38,212 nt of DNA from JANXSD01 sp043758125 (GCA_043758125.1 JAYVOC010000104.1:1-38212); one strand, 5' to 3'; numbered from the stretch's first letter, positions 1 to 8,896 are shown. Notes: generated by a model not told the origin, from the sequence alone. Numbers and translations: made by a program.

Positions 1-789
1 AAACCATGGGAATCGTTTACTAAAGATGTTGTATTGTTGTTTTTTGTATTGATAATTTTTTCTCAACGAAATAAAATTCAACCATTAATTAATGAACGAA
101 TAAGCACACTTCTAACGTATGCTGGTCTAGTTTTAACAACATGGTTTACGTATCATTGCTATGCACATTTACCAATGAAAGATTTTCGTCCTTATGCAAT
201 TGGGAAAAATATTTTGCAAGGAATGCAATTGCCTCCAGGTGCAAAAACGGATTCGGTAGTGATGGTTTTTATCTATGAAAAAAACGGACAAAAAGTTGAA
301 GTCACTCCAGATAAATTAGGTCCTATCACCTCTGATACAGCTTACAAGTTTGTTGATAGAGTCGATAAAGTAATTCGTGAAGGAGACAAACCTGCAATTC
401 ATGATTTTGCTATACGTGATGCAGAAGATAATAATCTTACGAACGATTATTTAACGCGGCCTGATTATGTATTTATGTTAGTTGCTTATGATCTTGAAAC
501 GACGGATTTAAAGGTGCAATCAAAGATTAATGATTTCGTTGGATTGTGTCAACAGAAGGATGTAGAATTTTTTGGAATCACTTCTACTATTCCAACTACT
601 ACGGATAAGTTTCGTCATGAACATCAAAGTATGTTCCCTTATTATTTCTGTGATGCTACAGCTTTGAAAACTATTATTCGATCCAATCCAGGACTTGTAT
701 TATTAAAAAACGGAACTGTAATAGATATGTGGCATGCAAATGATTTTCCTACTTTCGATGAGGTGAATCAGAAATATCTTAAGAAATAA
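1..789 (+). CDS. DoxX/BT_3928-like membrane protein, 3' part (cut by window edge)
   Basis: The reading frame is open to the first base, so the true start lies outside the window; an internal TTG at 34 is not a convincing start. What remains is the end of a membrane domain (two hydrophobic stretches, roughly window residues 11-20 and 37-52) followed by a soluble domain of about 200 residues that looks thioredoxin-like: a strand-like FMLVAYDLETTD, then an FFGITST segment, and near the end a NPGLVLLKNGTVIDMWH strand-turn-strand typical of a redox-fold C-terminal half. No CxxC pair is visible. This matches my knowledge of the Bacteroidota BT_3928 family (DoxX-like N-terminus, thioredoxin-like C-terminus), function not established. 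It precedes the permease gene by 38 nt and may be cotranscribed. The family call is recognition from memory and the membrane half is mostly missing. Confidence 0.7.
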   Translation, partial: KPWESFTKDVVLLFFVLIIFSQRNKIQPLINERISTLLTYAGLVLTTWFTYHCYAHLPMKDFRPYAIGKNILQGMQLPPGAKTDSVVMVFIYEKNGQKVEVTPDKLGPITSDTAYKFVDRVDKVIREGDKPAIHDFAIRDAEDNNLTNDYLTRPDYVFMLVAYDLETTDLKVQSKINDFVGLCQQKDVEFFGITSTIPTTTDKFRHEHQSMFPYYFCDATALKTIIRSNPGLVLLKNGTVIDMWHANDFPTFDEVNQKYLKK

Positions 790-827
790 ATTGTTGATTC
801 TCTAAATGATTTTACTGCGCCAACAGA

Positions 828-1904
828 ATGCTTAAATTAATTCTCAGGAAACTCATTTATGGTTTGTTAGTTATTGCTGGAGTTATATGCGTAGTTTTTT
901 TTCTTTTTAACATTCTTCCAGGAGATCCTGCTCGAATGATGTTGGGTCAACGTGCAGATATTTCTTCTGTGGATGCTATCAATCGCGAACTTGGAAGAGA
1001 CCTACCTTTGTTTACACAATTTCGATATTATGTGAATGATTTATCGCCTGTTTCAGTTTACAATGTAAAGGATATTTCAAGTAGGAATTATTTTGATAAA
1101 GAAAAATATGGGTCATCAAAGATTTTAATTCCATTTGCTAATGAAGCTTTACTTATCAAGAAACCGTATCTCAGACGATCTTATCAAACACAGCAAAGAG
1201 TTACAGAAATATTACTTGATGCGTTGCCTGGAACCGCAATTTTAGCTTTCGTATCGTTAGCTTTTGCAGCAATAGTTGGAATTGCTTTAGGCGTTTGGTC
1301 AGCATTAAAATATAGAACGTTTTCCGATCAATTGAATATGTTTATTTCAGTACTTGGAATGTCGGTTCCTTCGTTCTTTGCAGGAATACTGATTGCATGG
1401 ATATTTGGTTTCGTATGGAGTGATGTTACTGGGCTGAATATGACAGGAAGTCTTTATGAAATAGATCCATTTAAAGGAGAAATTTTGACCTTGAAAAATT
1501 TAATTCTGCCAGCATTCACATTAGGAATTCGACCTCTTGCAGTAATCGTTCAGTTAACAAGAAGTTCGATGTTAGAGGTATTATCACTTGATTATGTACG
1601 AACAGCAAAAGCCAAAGGATTGTCAGATTATAAAGTTATTGTGAATCATGCTTTACGGAATGCACTGAATCCAGTTCTTACTGCTATTTCGGGATGGTTG
1701 GGTTCGTTGTTGGCCGGTGCTGTATTTATAGAATATATTTTTGGTTGGAAAGGCGTAGGCAAAGTTACTGTGGATGCACTCGAGCATTATGATTTCCCAT
1801 TGGTAATGGGAGCAGTTTTGATGGTGTCTGTATTTTTTGTTATTATAAATGTTTTGGTCGATCTTTTATATGCTCGATTGGATCCAAGAGTTAGGGTTGA
1901 ATAA
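828..1904 (+). CDS. ABC transporter permease, OppB/DppB type
   Basis: A 358-residue integral membrane protein. The N-terminus has one membrane segment followed by FNILPGDPARMMLGQRA, the usual OppB/DppB opening. A roughly 110-residue extracytoplasmic insert follows, then the permease core with about five membrane segments. The cytoplasmic coupling (EAA-like) loop is clear near residues 253-275 (DYVRTAKAKGLSDYKV, then NHALRNALNP). In the family such a subunit pairs with a DppC-type permease, two ATPases and a lipoprotein to import oligopeptides or similar solutes. None of those partners is adjacent: the gene is followed by the MoxR gene. Dispersed transporter genes are common in Bacteroidota, so this is not by itself a sign of decay; the substrate cannot be assigned. 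Confidence 0.88.
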   Translation: MLKLILRKLIYGLLVIAGVICVVFFLFNILPGDPARMMLGQRADISSVDAINRELGRDLPLFTQFRYYVNDLSPVSVYNVKDISSRNYFDKEKYGSSKILIPFANEALLIKKPYLRRSYQTQQRVTEILLDALPGTAILAFVSLAFAAIVGIALGVWSALKYRTFSDQLNMFISVLGMSVPSFFAGILIAWIFGFVWSDVTGLNMTGSLYEIDPFKGEILTLKNLILPAFTLGIRPLAVIVQLTRSSMLEVLSLDYVRTAKAKGLSDYKVIVNHALRNALNPVLTAISGWLGSLLAGAVFIEYIFGWKGVGKVTVDALEHYDFPLVMGAVLMVSVFFVIINVLVDLLYARLDPRVRVE

Positions 1905-2035
1905 GTACTCAGTTATTGGTATTCTTTTTATTTGTAGATATTAACATGACTTTAACGAAAACTAGCCTTTCGTTTCACAATACTATCATAAAAAATCGGT
2001 TATTATTGCAAACATATTTTATCGACAAAATCAAT

Positions 2036-3022
2036 ATGATGGATATACGTGAAATCAACGAAAAAATTCAACAAGAAAGTGCATTTATCGATTTACTAAA
2101 CATGGAACTCGGTAAGGTTATCATCGGTCAAAAACAAATGCTTGATCGATTGTTAATCGGCTTACTTTCTAATGGTCATCTTCTTTTAGAAGGAGTTCCA
2201 GGGTTGGCAAAAACTTTAGCAATCAAATCACTTGCCTCAGCTATTAAAGCCAACTTTAGTAGGATACAGTTTACTCCCGACTTATTGCCAGCTGATTTAG
2301 TAGGAACAATGATTTATAATCAGAAGCAAGAAGCATTTACAGTTCGTAAAGGACCTTTGTTTTCCAACTTCATTCTTGCGGATGAAATTAATCGAGCTCC
2401 AGCAAAAGTTCAAAGTGCATTGTTAGAAGCAATGCAAGAACGGCAAGTTACCATTGGTGATGAAACATTTAAATTGCCAGAACCTTTTCTTGTTCTTGCT
2501 ACACAAAATCCGATAGAGCAGGAGGGAACATATCCACTTCCTGAAGCACAGCTCGATCGATTCATGTTGAAGATTGTTATTGATTATCCTTCAAAAGAAG
2601 AAGAACGATTAATTATTCGTCAAAATCTTGCTCAAGAATCTGTAAAGATTAATCAAGTTATAAATACAGAGACAATTGTAAAAGCGCGTTCGGCAGTACG
2701 TGAAGTGTATATGGATGAAAAAATTGAGAAATATATTCTTGATATTGTTTTTGCAACACGCTATCCGAAACAAAATAATTTGCGTAAAATAGAAAATTTA
2801 ATTAGTTACGGTGGATCACCAAGAGCTAGTATTAATTTGGCATTGGCTGCAAAAGCGTATGCATTTATAAAGCGCCGTGGTTATGTAATTCCTGAGGATA
2901 TTCGTGCAGTTAGTCATGATGTAATGCGACATCGTATTGGTTTAACTTATGAAGCTGAAGCGGAAAATGTTACAACGGATGAAGTGATTAATGAAGTTTT
3001 GAATATTGTAGAAGTACCTTGA
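2036..3022 (+). CDS. MoxR-family AAA+ ATPase
   Basis: A 328-residue MoxR-type ATPase. Walker A is GVPGLAKT (residues 53-60 from this start), Walker B is ILADEINRAP (Asp115-Glu116), and the family block TQNPIEQEGTYPLPEAQ with a following DRFM is intact. MoxR proteins act as chaperone-like ATPases with von Willebrand factor A (VWA) partners, here encoded downstream. The frame is open back to a TTG at 1916, but the first 40 codons of that version have no MoxR similarity and are unlike the family's length, so I start at the ATG at 2036 (a second ATG follows at 2039). No Shine-Dalgarno is visible. It is first in the MoxR-DUF58-Bat cluster. Confidence 0.93.
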   Translation: MMDIREINEKIQQESAFIDLLNMELGKVIIGQKQMLDRLLIGLLSNGHLLLEGVPGLAKTLAIKSLASAIKANFSRIQFTPDLLPADLVGTMIYNQKQEAFTVRKGPLFSNFILADEINRAPAKVQSALLEAMQERQVTIGDETFKLPEPFLVLATQNPIEQEGTYPLPEAQLDRFMLKIVIDYPSKEEERLIIRQNLAQESVKINQVINTETIVKARSAVREVYMDEKIEKYILDIVFATRYPKQNNLRKIENLISYGGSPRASINLALAAKAYAFIKRRGYVIPEDIRAVSHDVMRHRIGLTYEAEAENVTTDEVINEVLNIVEVP

Positions 3023-3071
3023 TAAAATTAGATTGTACTTTTTTTTATTGTACCATTCGAATTGAAAAATA

Positions 3072-3947
3072 ATGGAGTCATCTGAATTATTAAAAAAAGT
3101 TCGTAAGATTGAAATTAAAACGAGAGGTCTGTCTTCACAGATTTTCTCGGGTGAATATCATTCTGCTTTTAAAGGACGCGGAATGGCATTTAGTGAAGTA
3201 AGGGAGTATTCGCATGGTGATGACATTCGCAACATTGATTGGAATGTTACCGCTCGCTTTGGACATCCTTACGTAAAAGTATTTGAAGAAGAAAGGGAAC
3301 TTACGGTAATGCTATTAGTCGATGTAAGTGCCTCGGGAAGTTTCGGAACTAGCCATCAATTTAAAAGAGATCTAATAACTGAATTGACTGCTGTATTAGC
3401 TTTTTCTGCAATAGAAAACAACGACAAAGCCGGAGTGATATTTTTTTCTGATCGAATTGAATTATTTATCCCTCCTAAAAAAGGTAAAACACATATCCTT
3501 AGAATTATTCGTGAGCTAATTAACTTCGAACCTAAAGGAACAGGTACTGATATTGGAGCAGCCTTGCGCTACTTTAATAATATGATAAAGAAAAAATGTA
3601 TCGCGTTTCTAATTTCAGATTTTATTGGAACAGGTTATGAAGATGCATTAAAAGTTTCTGCAAAAAAACATGATCTAGCAGCATTGCGTATTCATGATGT
3701 GCGCGAAGCTGAAATGCCTGATGTTGGTTTGGTAAGATTTGTTGATGCGGAAACTGGGAAGGTAAGTATGATGGATACAGGGAATCCTATGACAAGGAGA
3801 GATTATTCAATTTGGTGGAAACAAACGGATCGTCAAACTACAGAACTATTAACGCGTTCAGGAATTGATCACACCAGTTTAAGAACCGATCAACCTTATG
3901 TGCAACCTTTGTTAAATTTATTTAAGAAACGCGATCGCAGATCCTAA
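3072..3947 (+). CDS. DUF58 domain protein
   Basis: A 291-residue soluble protein with the DUF58 signature: GRGMAFSEVREYSHGDD followed by RNIDWNVTARFG, then a degenerate VWA-like start LLVDVSASGSFG (DxSxS metal-site pattern). The C-terminal half keeps the alternating strands of a VWA-like fold (FLISDFIGTG). DUF58 proteins nearly always sit beside MoxR and are thought to be part of a MoxR/VWA assembly; the biochemical role is not settled. It lies 49 nt after the MoxR gene and 1 nt before the next gene, so it is surely in the same operon. No membrane segment is visible, unlike BatA and BatB. Confidence 0.92.
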   Translation: MESSELLKKVRKIEIKTRGLSSQIFSGEYHSAFKGRGMAFSEVREYSHGDDIRNIDWNVTARFGHPYVKVFEEERELTVMLLVDVSASGSFGTSHQFKRDLITELTAVLAFSAIENNDKAGVIFFSDRIELFIPPKKGKTHILRIIRELINFEPKGTGTDIGAALRYFNNMIKKKCIAFLISDFIGTGYEDALKVSAKKHDLAALRIHDVREAEMPDVGLVRFVDAETGKVSMMDTGNPMTRRDYSIWWKQTDRQTTELLTRSGIDHTSLRTDQPYVQPLLNLFKKRDRRS

Positions 3948-3948
3948 T

Positions 3949-4908
3949 ATGAAGCGTAATTTATTAATCCTTATTTTTTTAGTTATCTCTTGTAGCAGCA
4001 ATGCACAAGTAGTTGCACGTGTACAAGTGGATACTACTAACACATTAATTGGAAAGCAAGTTAAAATTAAAGTTCAATTAAGTCAACCTAAATCATTGAA
4101 CATTGATTGGTCGGAAACAGATTCATTAGATCGGTTAGAAATACTTGCTAAATCAAAAGTAGATACATTAAAAACTACGGATCCCGAGATACTTTTAAGA
4201 TCACAAATTTATACTGTTACAGCTTATGATTCTGGAATATATAATGTACCATCTTTTAATTTCAAATACACTATAAGTGGAAATCCACAAGAACAAATAG
4301 CACAATCGGATCCATTGCAGATTACCTATTTTTTGGTTCCTGTTGATACAACAAAGTCGATTAAAGATATTAAACCAATAGCAGAAGTGCCGTATGATTG
4401 GACTTATGTGATTTGGATTTCTATTGGAAGTTTAATTTTATTAATTATCGGATATTTTGTTTATCGATATATTCAAAAGAAAAGAGCATTAGCAAAGTTA
4501 CCGAAAGCAGTGAAAGAAATAATTCGTTCAGCTCATGAAATAGCTTTGGAAGAATTAGAAAAATTAGAGGCTGAAAAAATTTGGCAACAAGGAAATCTTA
4601 AATTGTATCATACTTCGATAAGTGATATTTTGCGTAAATATATTTTTCTTCGTTGGAACATAAATGCAATGGAGATGACTTCTGATGAAATTTTGCACCA
4701 TGGTTTTATCAATATTTTAAAAAATGAACAACAAGAATTGCTCGCGTATGTGTTAAGACTTGCTGATTATGTAAAGTTTGCAAAGGCTCAACCAATATCA
4801 CATGAGAACGAACAAAGTATGCGTTCAGCAGTTCAATTTGTAGAAAGTTCCATACTAAAGCCGGAGGTAAATATTAATGAGCCAATGAATAAGGAGGTTT
4901 TATCATGA
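3949..4908 (+). CDS. BatD-like/DUF4381-like membrane protein of the Bat operon
   Basis: A 319-residue protein with an N-terminal signal sequence (residues 1-20, ending ISCSSNAQ; VISC could be a lipobox, or NAQ a signal peptidase I site). A beta-rich extracytoplasmic domain (20-145) is followed by one membrane helix (about 152-173) and a charged, helical cytoplasmic tail (about 176-319) that contains the segment RKYIFLRWNINAMEMTSDE. This arrangement of signal, beta domain, single membrane helix and helical tail is found in short BatD-like or DUF4381-like proteins encoded between DUF58 and BatA in Bacteroidota. The stop overlaps the BatA start (ATGA). Function is inferred from position only; it is much shorter than a canonical BatD of about 600 residues. 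Confidence 0.7.
   Translation: MKRNLLILIFLVISCSSNAQVVARVQVDTTNTLIGKQVKIKVQLSQPKSLNIDWSETDSLDRLEILAKSKVDTLKTTDPEILLRSQIYTVTAYDSGIYNVPSFNFKYTISGNPQEQIAQSDPLQITYFLVPVDTTKSIKDIKPIAEVPYDWTYVIWISIGSLILLIIGYFVYRYIQKKRALAKLPKAVKEIIRSAHEIALEELEKLEAEKIWQQGNLKLYHTSISDILRKYIFLRWNINAMEMTSDEILHHGFINILKNEQQELLAYVLRLADYVKFAKAQPISHENEQSMRSAVQFVESSILKPEVNINEPMNKEVLS
4891..4897 (+). promoter_or_regulatory. Strong Shine-Dalgarno sequence for batA
   Basis: AAGGAGG lies 7 nt upstream of the ATG at 4905, inside the last codons of the preceding gene. It is a perfect anti-16S match with good spacing, which is unusual in Bacteroidota, where most starts in this window have no such motif. It supports the 4905 start over the next ATG at 4908 and suggests reinitiation or coupling at the overlapping stop/start. 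Confidence 0.65.
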
Positions 4909-5909
4909 TGGAATGGTATTCTGATATTCATTTTAAGAATCCTGGATTCTTATGGTTACTGTTGTTTGTACCTATTTTGATTGCGTATTTTTGGATTGTT
5001 AAAAGACATACACGCCCTCGAATAAAAATTTCTAGTACGGAAGCATTTAGAAATTATAAACCAACATTAAAGCAGCGACTCATTAACTCACCAGTTATAT
5101 TGCGAGTGTTAGCAATTTCATTCTTAATTGTTGCACTAGCACGACCGCAGTCATCTTCAAAGGCATCGAATGTAACAACAGATGGAATATCAATTGTAGT
5201 TGCATTGGATATTTCTGCAAGTATGCTTGCTGAAGATTTTCATCCCAATCGAATTGAAGCTGCAAAAAAAGTAGCAATAGATTTTATAAATGGAAGACCT
5301 AGTGATTTAATTGGATTAGTGATTTTTTCTGGTGAAAGTTTTACGCAATGTCCATTAACATCTGATCATTCAGTTTTACATGACCTGATGAAAGATGTTA
5401 AACCTGGATTGCTTACGGATGGAACAGCAATTGGTGAAGGTTTAGCCACAGCAGTAGCACGATTGAAAGATGCTAAAACGAAAAGTAAAGTAATTATGTT
5501 GATTACTGATGGAGTGAATAATGCAGGTTCAATTCCACCCGTAACAGCCGGTGAAATAGCAAAGACTTTTGGAATTCGTGTTTATACAATTGGTGTTGGT
5601 ACTCAAGGAATGGCTCCCTATCCATTTAAAACGCCATTCGGTATCGAATACCAAAATATGGAAGTTCAAATTGATGAAGGTTTGCTTACACAGATTGCAA
5701 ATACCACTGGTGGAAAATATTTTAGGGCTACGAATAATAAAAAACTAGAAAATATCTTTAATGAGATTGATAAATTAGAAAGATCTAAAATAGAAGTAAC
5801 GGAATTTAAACGTTACACTGAAGAATATTTTCCATTAGCATTAGCCGCATGTATTTTATTTATTATTGAAATTGTTTTAAGATATACTTGGCTAAGAAGT
5901 TTACCATAG
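4905..5909 (+). CDS. batA: BatA-like VWA domain membrane protein
   Basis: A 334-residue inner-membrane protein with two N-terminal membrane segments (about 14-31 and 63-79), a VWA domain, and a C-terminal membrane helix (about 308-325). The metal-ion-dependent adhesion site is complete: Asp102-x-Ser104-x-Ser106 (VALDISASM), Thr173 (LLTDGTAIG) and Asp201 (LITDGVNNAG). In the Bat (Bacteroides aerotolerance) system BatA and BatB are paired VWA proteins thought to form a membrane complex with BatC, linked to stress or oxygen tolerance in Bacteroides; the molecular role is unclear. The start overlaps the upstream stop as ATGA and carries a strong ribosome binding site. BatB follows after a 56-nt gap. 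Confidence 0.9.
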   Translation: MMEWYSDIHFKNPGFLWLLLFVPILIAYFWIVKRHTRPRIKISSTEAFRNYKPTLKQRLINSPVILRVLAISFLIVALARPQSSSKASNVTTDGISIVVALDISASMLAEDFHPNRIEAAKKVAIDFINGRPSDLIGLVIFSGESFTQCPLTSDHSVLHDLMKDVKPGLLTDGTAIGEGLATAVARLKDAKTKSKVIMLITDGVNNAGSIPPVTAGEIAKTFGIRVYTIGVGTQGMAPYPFKTPFGIEYQNMEVQIDEGLLTQIANTTGGKYFRATNNKKLENIFNEIDKLERSKIEVTEFKRYTEEYFPLALAACILFIIEIVLRYTWLRSLP

Positions 5910-5965
5910 AAAGTATAAAGTATAAAAAAAAAATATAAATATCATCTTGAATATAATTAGTTGAA

Positions 5966-7015
5966 ATGTTACAGTTTGCCCACCCGGAAATGATTTATTT
6001 ATTTGCACTTGTCCCGGTGCTGATGCTGCTATTTTTCTTGATGAGAAGATGGAAAAAAAGGTCATTAGCAAAATTTGGTGATTCAAATATGGTAAGAAAA
6101 TTATTTCCTGATGTTTCAGTATCTAGACCTGGATTCAAATTTATTTTTATTTTGATGGCTTTTATATTTTTAGTAACAGCAGTTTGTGGACCATTAATAG
6201 GATCTAAATTAGAAGAAGTAAAACGTAAAGGTGCTGATATCATTATTGCAATTGATGTTTCAAATAGTATGCGTGCGGAAGATTTACGCCCTAGTAGATT
6301 GGAGCGTTCTAAACAAGCTATCAGCAGATTGATTGATCGATTAGATGGTGATCGAATTGGTATTGTAGTTTTTGCTGGCGATGCATACATGCAATTACCA
6401 ATTACTACAGATTATGGTGCAGCGAAATTATTTCTTTCAACGGTTGAACCAGATATAGTTCCTCGTCAAGGTACTGCTATTGGAGCAGCAATAGATTTAG
6501 CAACAACTTCGTTTACCGATTCAACAAAGAAACATTCGGCAATTGTAATTATTACCGATGGTGAAAATCATGAAGACAATGCAATTGATGCTGCAAAGCA
6601 AGCTGCAGAAAAAGGAGTTCGTGTTTATACAATTGGAATGGGATCAACAAACGGAGCACCAATTCCTATTTACAATAACGGAGTTCGTGTTGGATACCGA
6701 CAAGATGAAAATGGAAGTACTGTAATTACTAAGTTAGATGCTGCAATGCTTAGTGATATTGCTGATGCAGGTAAAGGAAGATTTATTCGTGCTACAAACG
6801 GTGATGATGGATTAGACATAATCCTAAAAGAGCTTGATGCATTAGATAAAAAAGAATTTAAATCGAAGATGTACACTGACTTCGAAAATCAATTTCAGTA
6901 TTTTGTTGCATTAGCTCTTCTCTGTTTGATTATCGAATATTTATTAGGGGAAAAGAAAAGTAAATTGTTTACTAAATTGAATTTATTTGGCGTTAAAAAG
7001 AAAGAAGAAGCATGA
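5966..7015 (+). CDS. batB: BatB-like VWA domain membrane protein
   Basis: A 349-residue paralogue of the upstream BatA, with the same plan: two N-terminal membrane segments (about 10-26 and 57-75), VWA domain, C-terminal membrane helix (about 310-328). The metal site is intact: Asp97-x-Ser99-x-Ser101 (AIDVSNSM), Thr170 (PRQGTAIG) and Asp198 (IITDGENHED). It overlaps batC by 4 nt (ATGA), so expression is probably coupled. BatA and BatB are taken as a pair because the first aligns with the proximal and the second with the distal VWA gene of the Bacteroides cluster; the A/B naming rests on order. Confidence 0.9.
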   Translation: MLQFAHPEMIYLFALVPVLMLLFFLMRRWKKRSLAKFGDSNMVRKLFPDVSVSRPGFKFIFILMAFIFLVTAVCGPLIGSKLEEVKRKGADIIIAIDVSNSMRAEDLRPSRLERSKQAISRLIDRLDGDRIGIVVFAGDAYMQLPITTDYGAAKLFLSTVEPDIVPRQGTAIGAAIDLATTSFTDSTKKHSAIVIITDGENHEDNAIDAAKQAAEKGVRVYTIGMGSTNGAPIPIYNNGVRVGYRQDENGSTVITKLDAAMLSDIADAGKGRFIRATNGDDGLDIILKELDALDKKEFKSKMYTDFENQFQYFVALALLCLIIEYLLGEKKSKLFTKLNLFGVKKKEEA

Positions 7016-7770
7016 AAAATTTACTTTCTAATTTAATTATTGCTCTATCATTGATGATTTCTTTAAATGGAAATTGTCAGTCAGAGAATCGATTGATCCA
7101 ACAAGGGAATGATCAATACAAGAATTCGAAATTTCCTGATGCAGAAAAGAATTATAAGAAATCAATAGAGAAACAACCGCTATCCTTTACGGGAAATTAT
7201 AATTTAGGAAATGCATTATATAAACAGAAAAAATATGAGGACGCTGCAAAACAATTTATGCAGGCTGCTGGTGTAGATTCAACAACAGGGAATCAATCAA
7301 AAAGTTATTATAATTTAGGAAATTCACTTTTGAAATCTGATAAGTATAAGGAAAGTACTGAGGCATATAAAATGGCACTTCGTCAAAATCCATCAGATGA
7401 AAATGCCCGATACAATTTATCTTACGCACTTTCTAAACTTCATCAACAAGAGCAACAGAATAAGGAAAATAAGGATAACAAAAACAAAGACAAGAAGGAT
7501 AATAAGGATCAAAAAAACAAGGATCAGCAACAAAAAAATAAAGACCAACAGCAGAAAGATCAACAACAAAAGGATCAGCAGAAAGAGCAACAAAAGAAGG
7601 ATCAGGAAAAGCAGGATCAACAAGCGAAGCAGCAGCAAAGTAAACCAAAGATTTCTAAAGAAGACGCTGAGCGAATCCTAGAAGCATTAAAAAATGATGA
7701 GAAAGATTTGCAGAAGAAAAAAGCAAAGAAATATGAAGCTACTGGAAATAATCCAGCAAAAGATTGGTAA
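7012..7770 (+). CDS. batC: BatC-like tetratricopeptide repeat protein
   Basis: A 252-residue exported protein: signal sequence (about 1-22, ending GNCQ), then about three TPR units (residues 25-140; recurring YNLGNALYKQKKYEDAAKQ pattern), then a 65-residue low-complexity stretch of Lys, Gln, Asp and Asn (about 145-210), and a short C-terminal helix (KISKEDAERILEALKNDEK). The TPR part probably contacts BatA/BatB in the periplasm. It overlaps batB by 4 nt and ends the operon: the next gene converges after 3 nt. The low-complexity part is encoded by irregular CAACAAAAGGATCA-like DNA repeats, prone to length change. BatD and BatE, usual further members, are absent here. Confidence 0.85.
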   Translation: MKNLLSNLIIALSLMISLNGNCQSENRLIQQGNDQYKNSKFPDAEKNYKKSIEKQPLSFTGNYNLGNALYKQKKYEDAAKQFMQAAGVDSTTGNQSKSYYNLGNSLLKSDKYKESTEAYKMALRQNPSDENARYNLSYALSKLHQQEQQNKENKDNKNKDKKDNKDQKNKDQQQKNKDQQQKDQQQKDQQKEQQKKDQEKQDQQAKQQQSKPKISKEDAERILEALKNDEKDLQKKKAKKYEATGNNPAKDW

Positions 7771-7773
7771 TAT

Positions 7774-8286
7774 TTATTTCATGCTAGCGACAAATTTTTG
7801 TGCCGTTACTGCTGGTATCCCTTCACCACTTACTGTAATTATTGATTTAATATAAAATAATAGTCGCTTTTTTAGTGAGGATAAAATAAATTCCATCAAG
7901 TCAACATCTGCTAAATCTGCAATTAAAGGACGATTACTTTTGTCTTGTGCTAAGCGATGAAATAAAGTTCCAGGATGTGTTTTTAAGTATACAGTTAGAC
8001 CATTTCTATTCATCCATTCCATATTATCGAGGTAAGTTGGACATCCGCCACCTGTTGCAACAACTATATTTTTTTTAGTTGCTAATTCTAATAGTGTTTC
8101 ACGTTCAATTTTTCTAAAATTACTTTCTCCCTCTTGCTTAAAAATTTGAGAAATTGTTTTTCCGGTAATAAATTCTATAGATGCATCAAGATCTATATAT
8201 TTCCATCCTAATAAAGAAGCCAATTCTTTTCCAACAGAACTCTTTCCAGATCCCATGTACCCAATTAAAAAAATGCGATCTTTCAT
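7774..8286 (-). CDS. aroK: Shikimate kinase
   Basis: A 170-residue kinase phosphorylating shikimate at the 3-hydroxyl with ATP, fifth step of the chorismate pathway. The P-loop is GYMGSGKSS (residues 9-17), with shikimate-binding Asp34 in YIDLDASIE, the VVATGGGCPT block (usual GGG motif) and an R-P-L segment (NRPLIADL) for the lid arginine. Length is normal for the family. It is the last gene of a minus-strand group after def, separated from it by 46 nt, and converges on batC with only 3 nt between stop codons and no evident terminator. Confidence 0.95.
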   Translation of the reverse strand: MKDRIFLIGYMGSGKSSVGKELASLLGWKYIDLDASIEFITGKTISQIFKQEGESNFRKIERETLLELATKKNIVVATGGGCPTYLDNMEWMNRNGLTVYLKTHPGTLFHRLAQDKSNRPLIADLADVDLMEFILSSLKKRLLFYIKSIITVSGEGIPAVTAQKFVASMK

Positions 8287-8332
8287 CTAATAATTATATA
8301 TTGAAAACATTTTTCATTGTGATATATTTATT

Positions 8333-8896
8333 CTATCGCTTAACATTATAGAATTTCATTTTATAATCAACATCAACAATGCCTCTTGAAATGCTATTCA
8401 TGCGTCCTTTTAATAATTGCTTTTTCAAAGAAGTTAAGCGATCAGTAAAGAGAACTCCATTAATATGATCATATTCATGTTGAATAATTCTTGCTTTAAC
8501 ACCAATATATTCTTCTGTATGCGTTTCGAAATTTATGTCTTGATACCGAATAGTAATTGTTGGTTTTCGTTCAATATCTTCACGAACACCTGGAATACTT
8601 AAACATCCCTCGTTAAACTTCCATTTGTTCCCTGTTTCATCTAGGATCTCAGCGTTAATAAATATTTTTCTAAAGTTTTCTGCTGTTGGATCATCAACAG
8701 AAAATGGTTTCGCATCAACAATAAACAGTCGAATAGCAATACCAATTTGTGGAGCTGCTAATCCTACTCCAGAGCTATTGTACATCGTAGCAAACATATT
8801 ATCGATTATTTCATTGAGATTTGGATAATCTGCATCAATAGTAATTGCTTTTTTTCTAAGTATTGGGTCGCCGTAAGCAACAATAGGATAAATCAT
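8333..8896 (-). CDS. def: Peptide deformylase
   Basis: A 187-residue metallo-deformylase that removes the formyl group from the initiator methionine of nascent proteins. All three family motifs are present: GVGLAAPQIG (43-52), EGCLSIPG with metal ligand Cys98, and HEYDH (140-144) with two metal-binding histidines and the catalytic Glu. The N-terminal MIYPIVAYGDPILRK is typical. The start codon overlaps the stop of the upstream ruvX gene (ATGA at 8893-8896), so the two are translationally linked. Confidence 0.97.
   Translation of the reverse strand: MIYPIVAYGDPILRKKAITIDADYPNLNEIIDNMFATMYNSSGVGLAAPQIGIAIRLFIVDAKPFSVDDPTAENFRKIFINAEILDETGNKWKFNEGCLSIPGVREDIERKPTITIRYQDINFETHTEEYIGVKARIIQHEYDHINGVLFTDRLTSLKKQLLKGRMNSISRGIVDVDYKMKFYNVKR

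Noticed and set aside
1916..2035. Longer MoxR start at TTG 1916
   Set aside because: The extra 40 residues are unrelated to the family, and the ATG at 2036 gives the normal length.
7397..7681. 94-residue plus frame and two minus frames within batC
   Set aside because: They arise from the low-complexity linker, which gives open frames in all registers.
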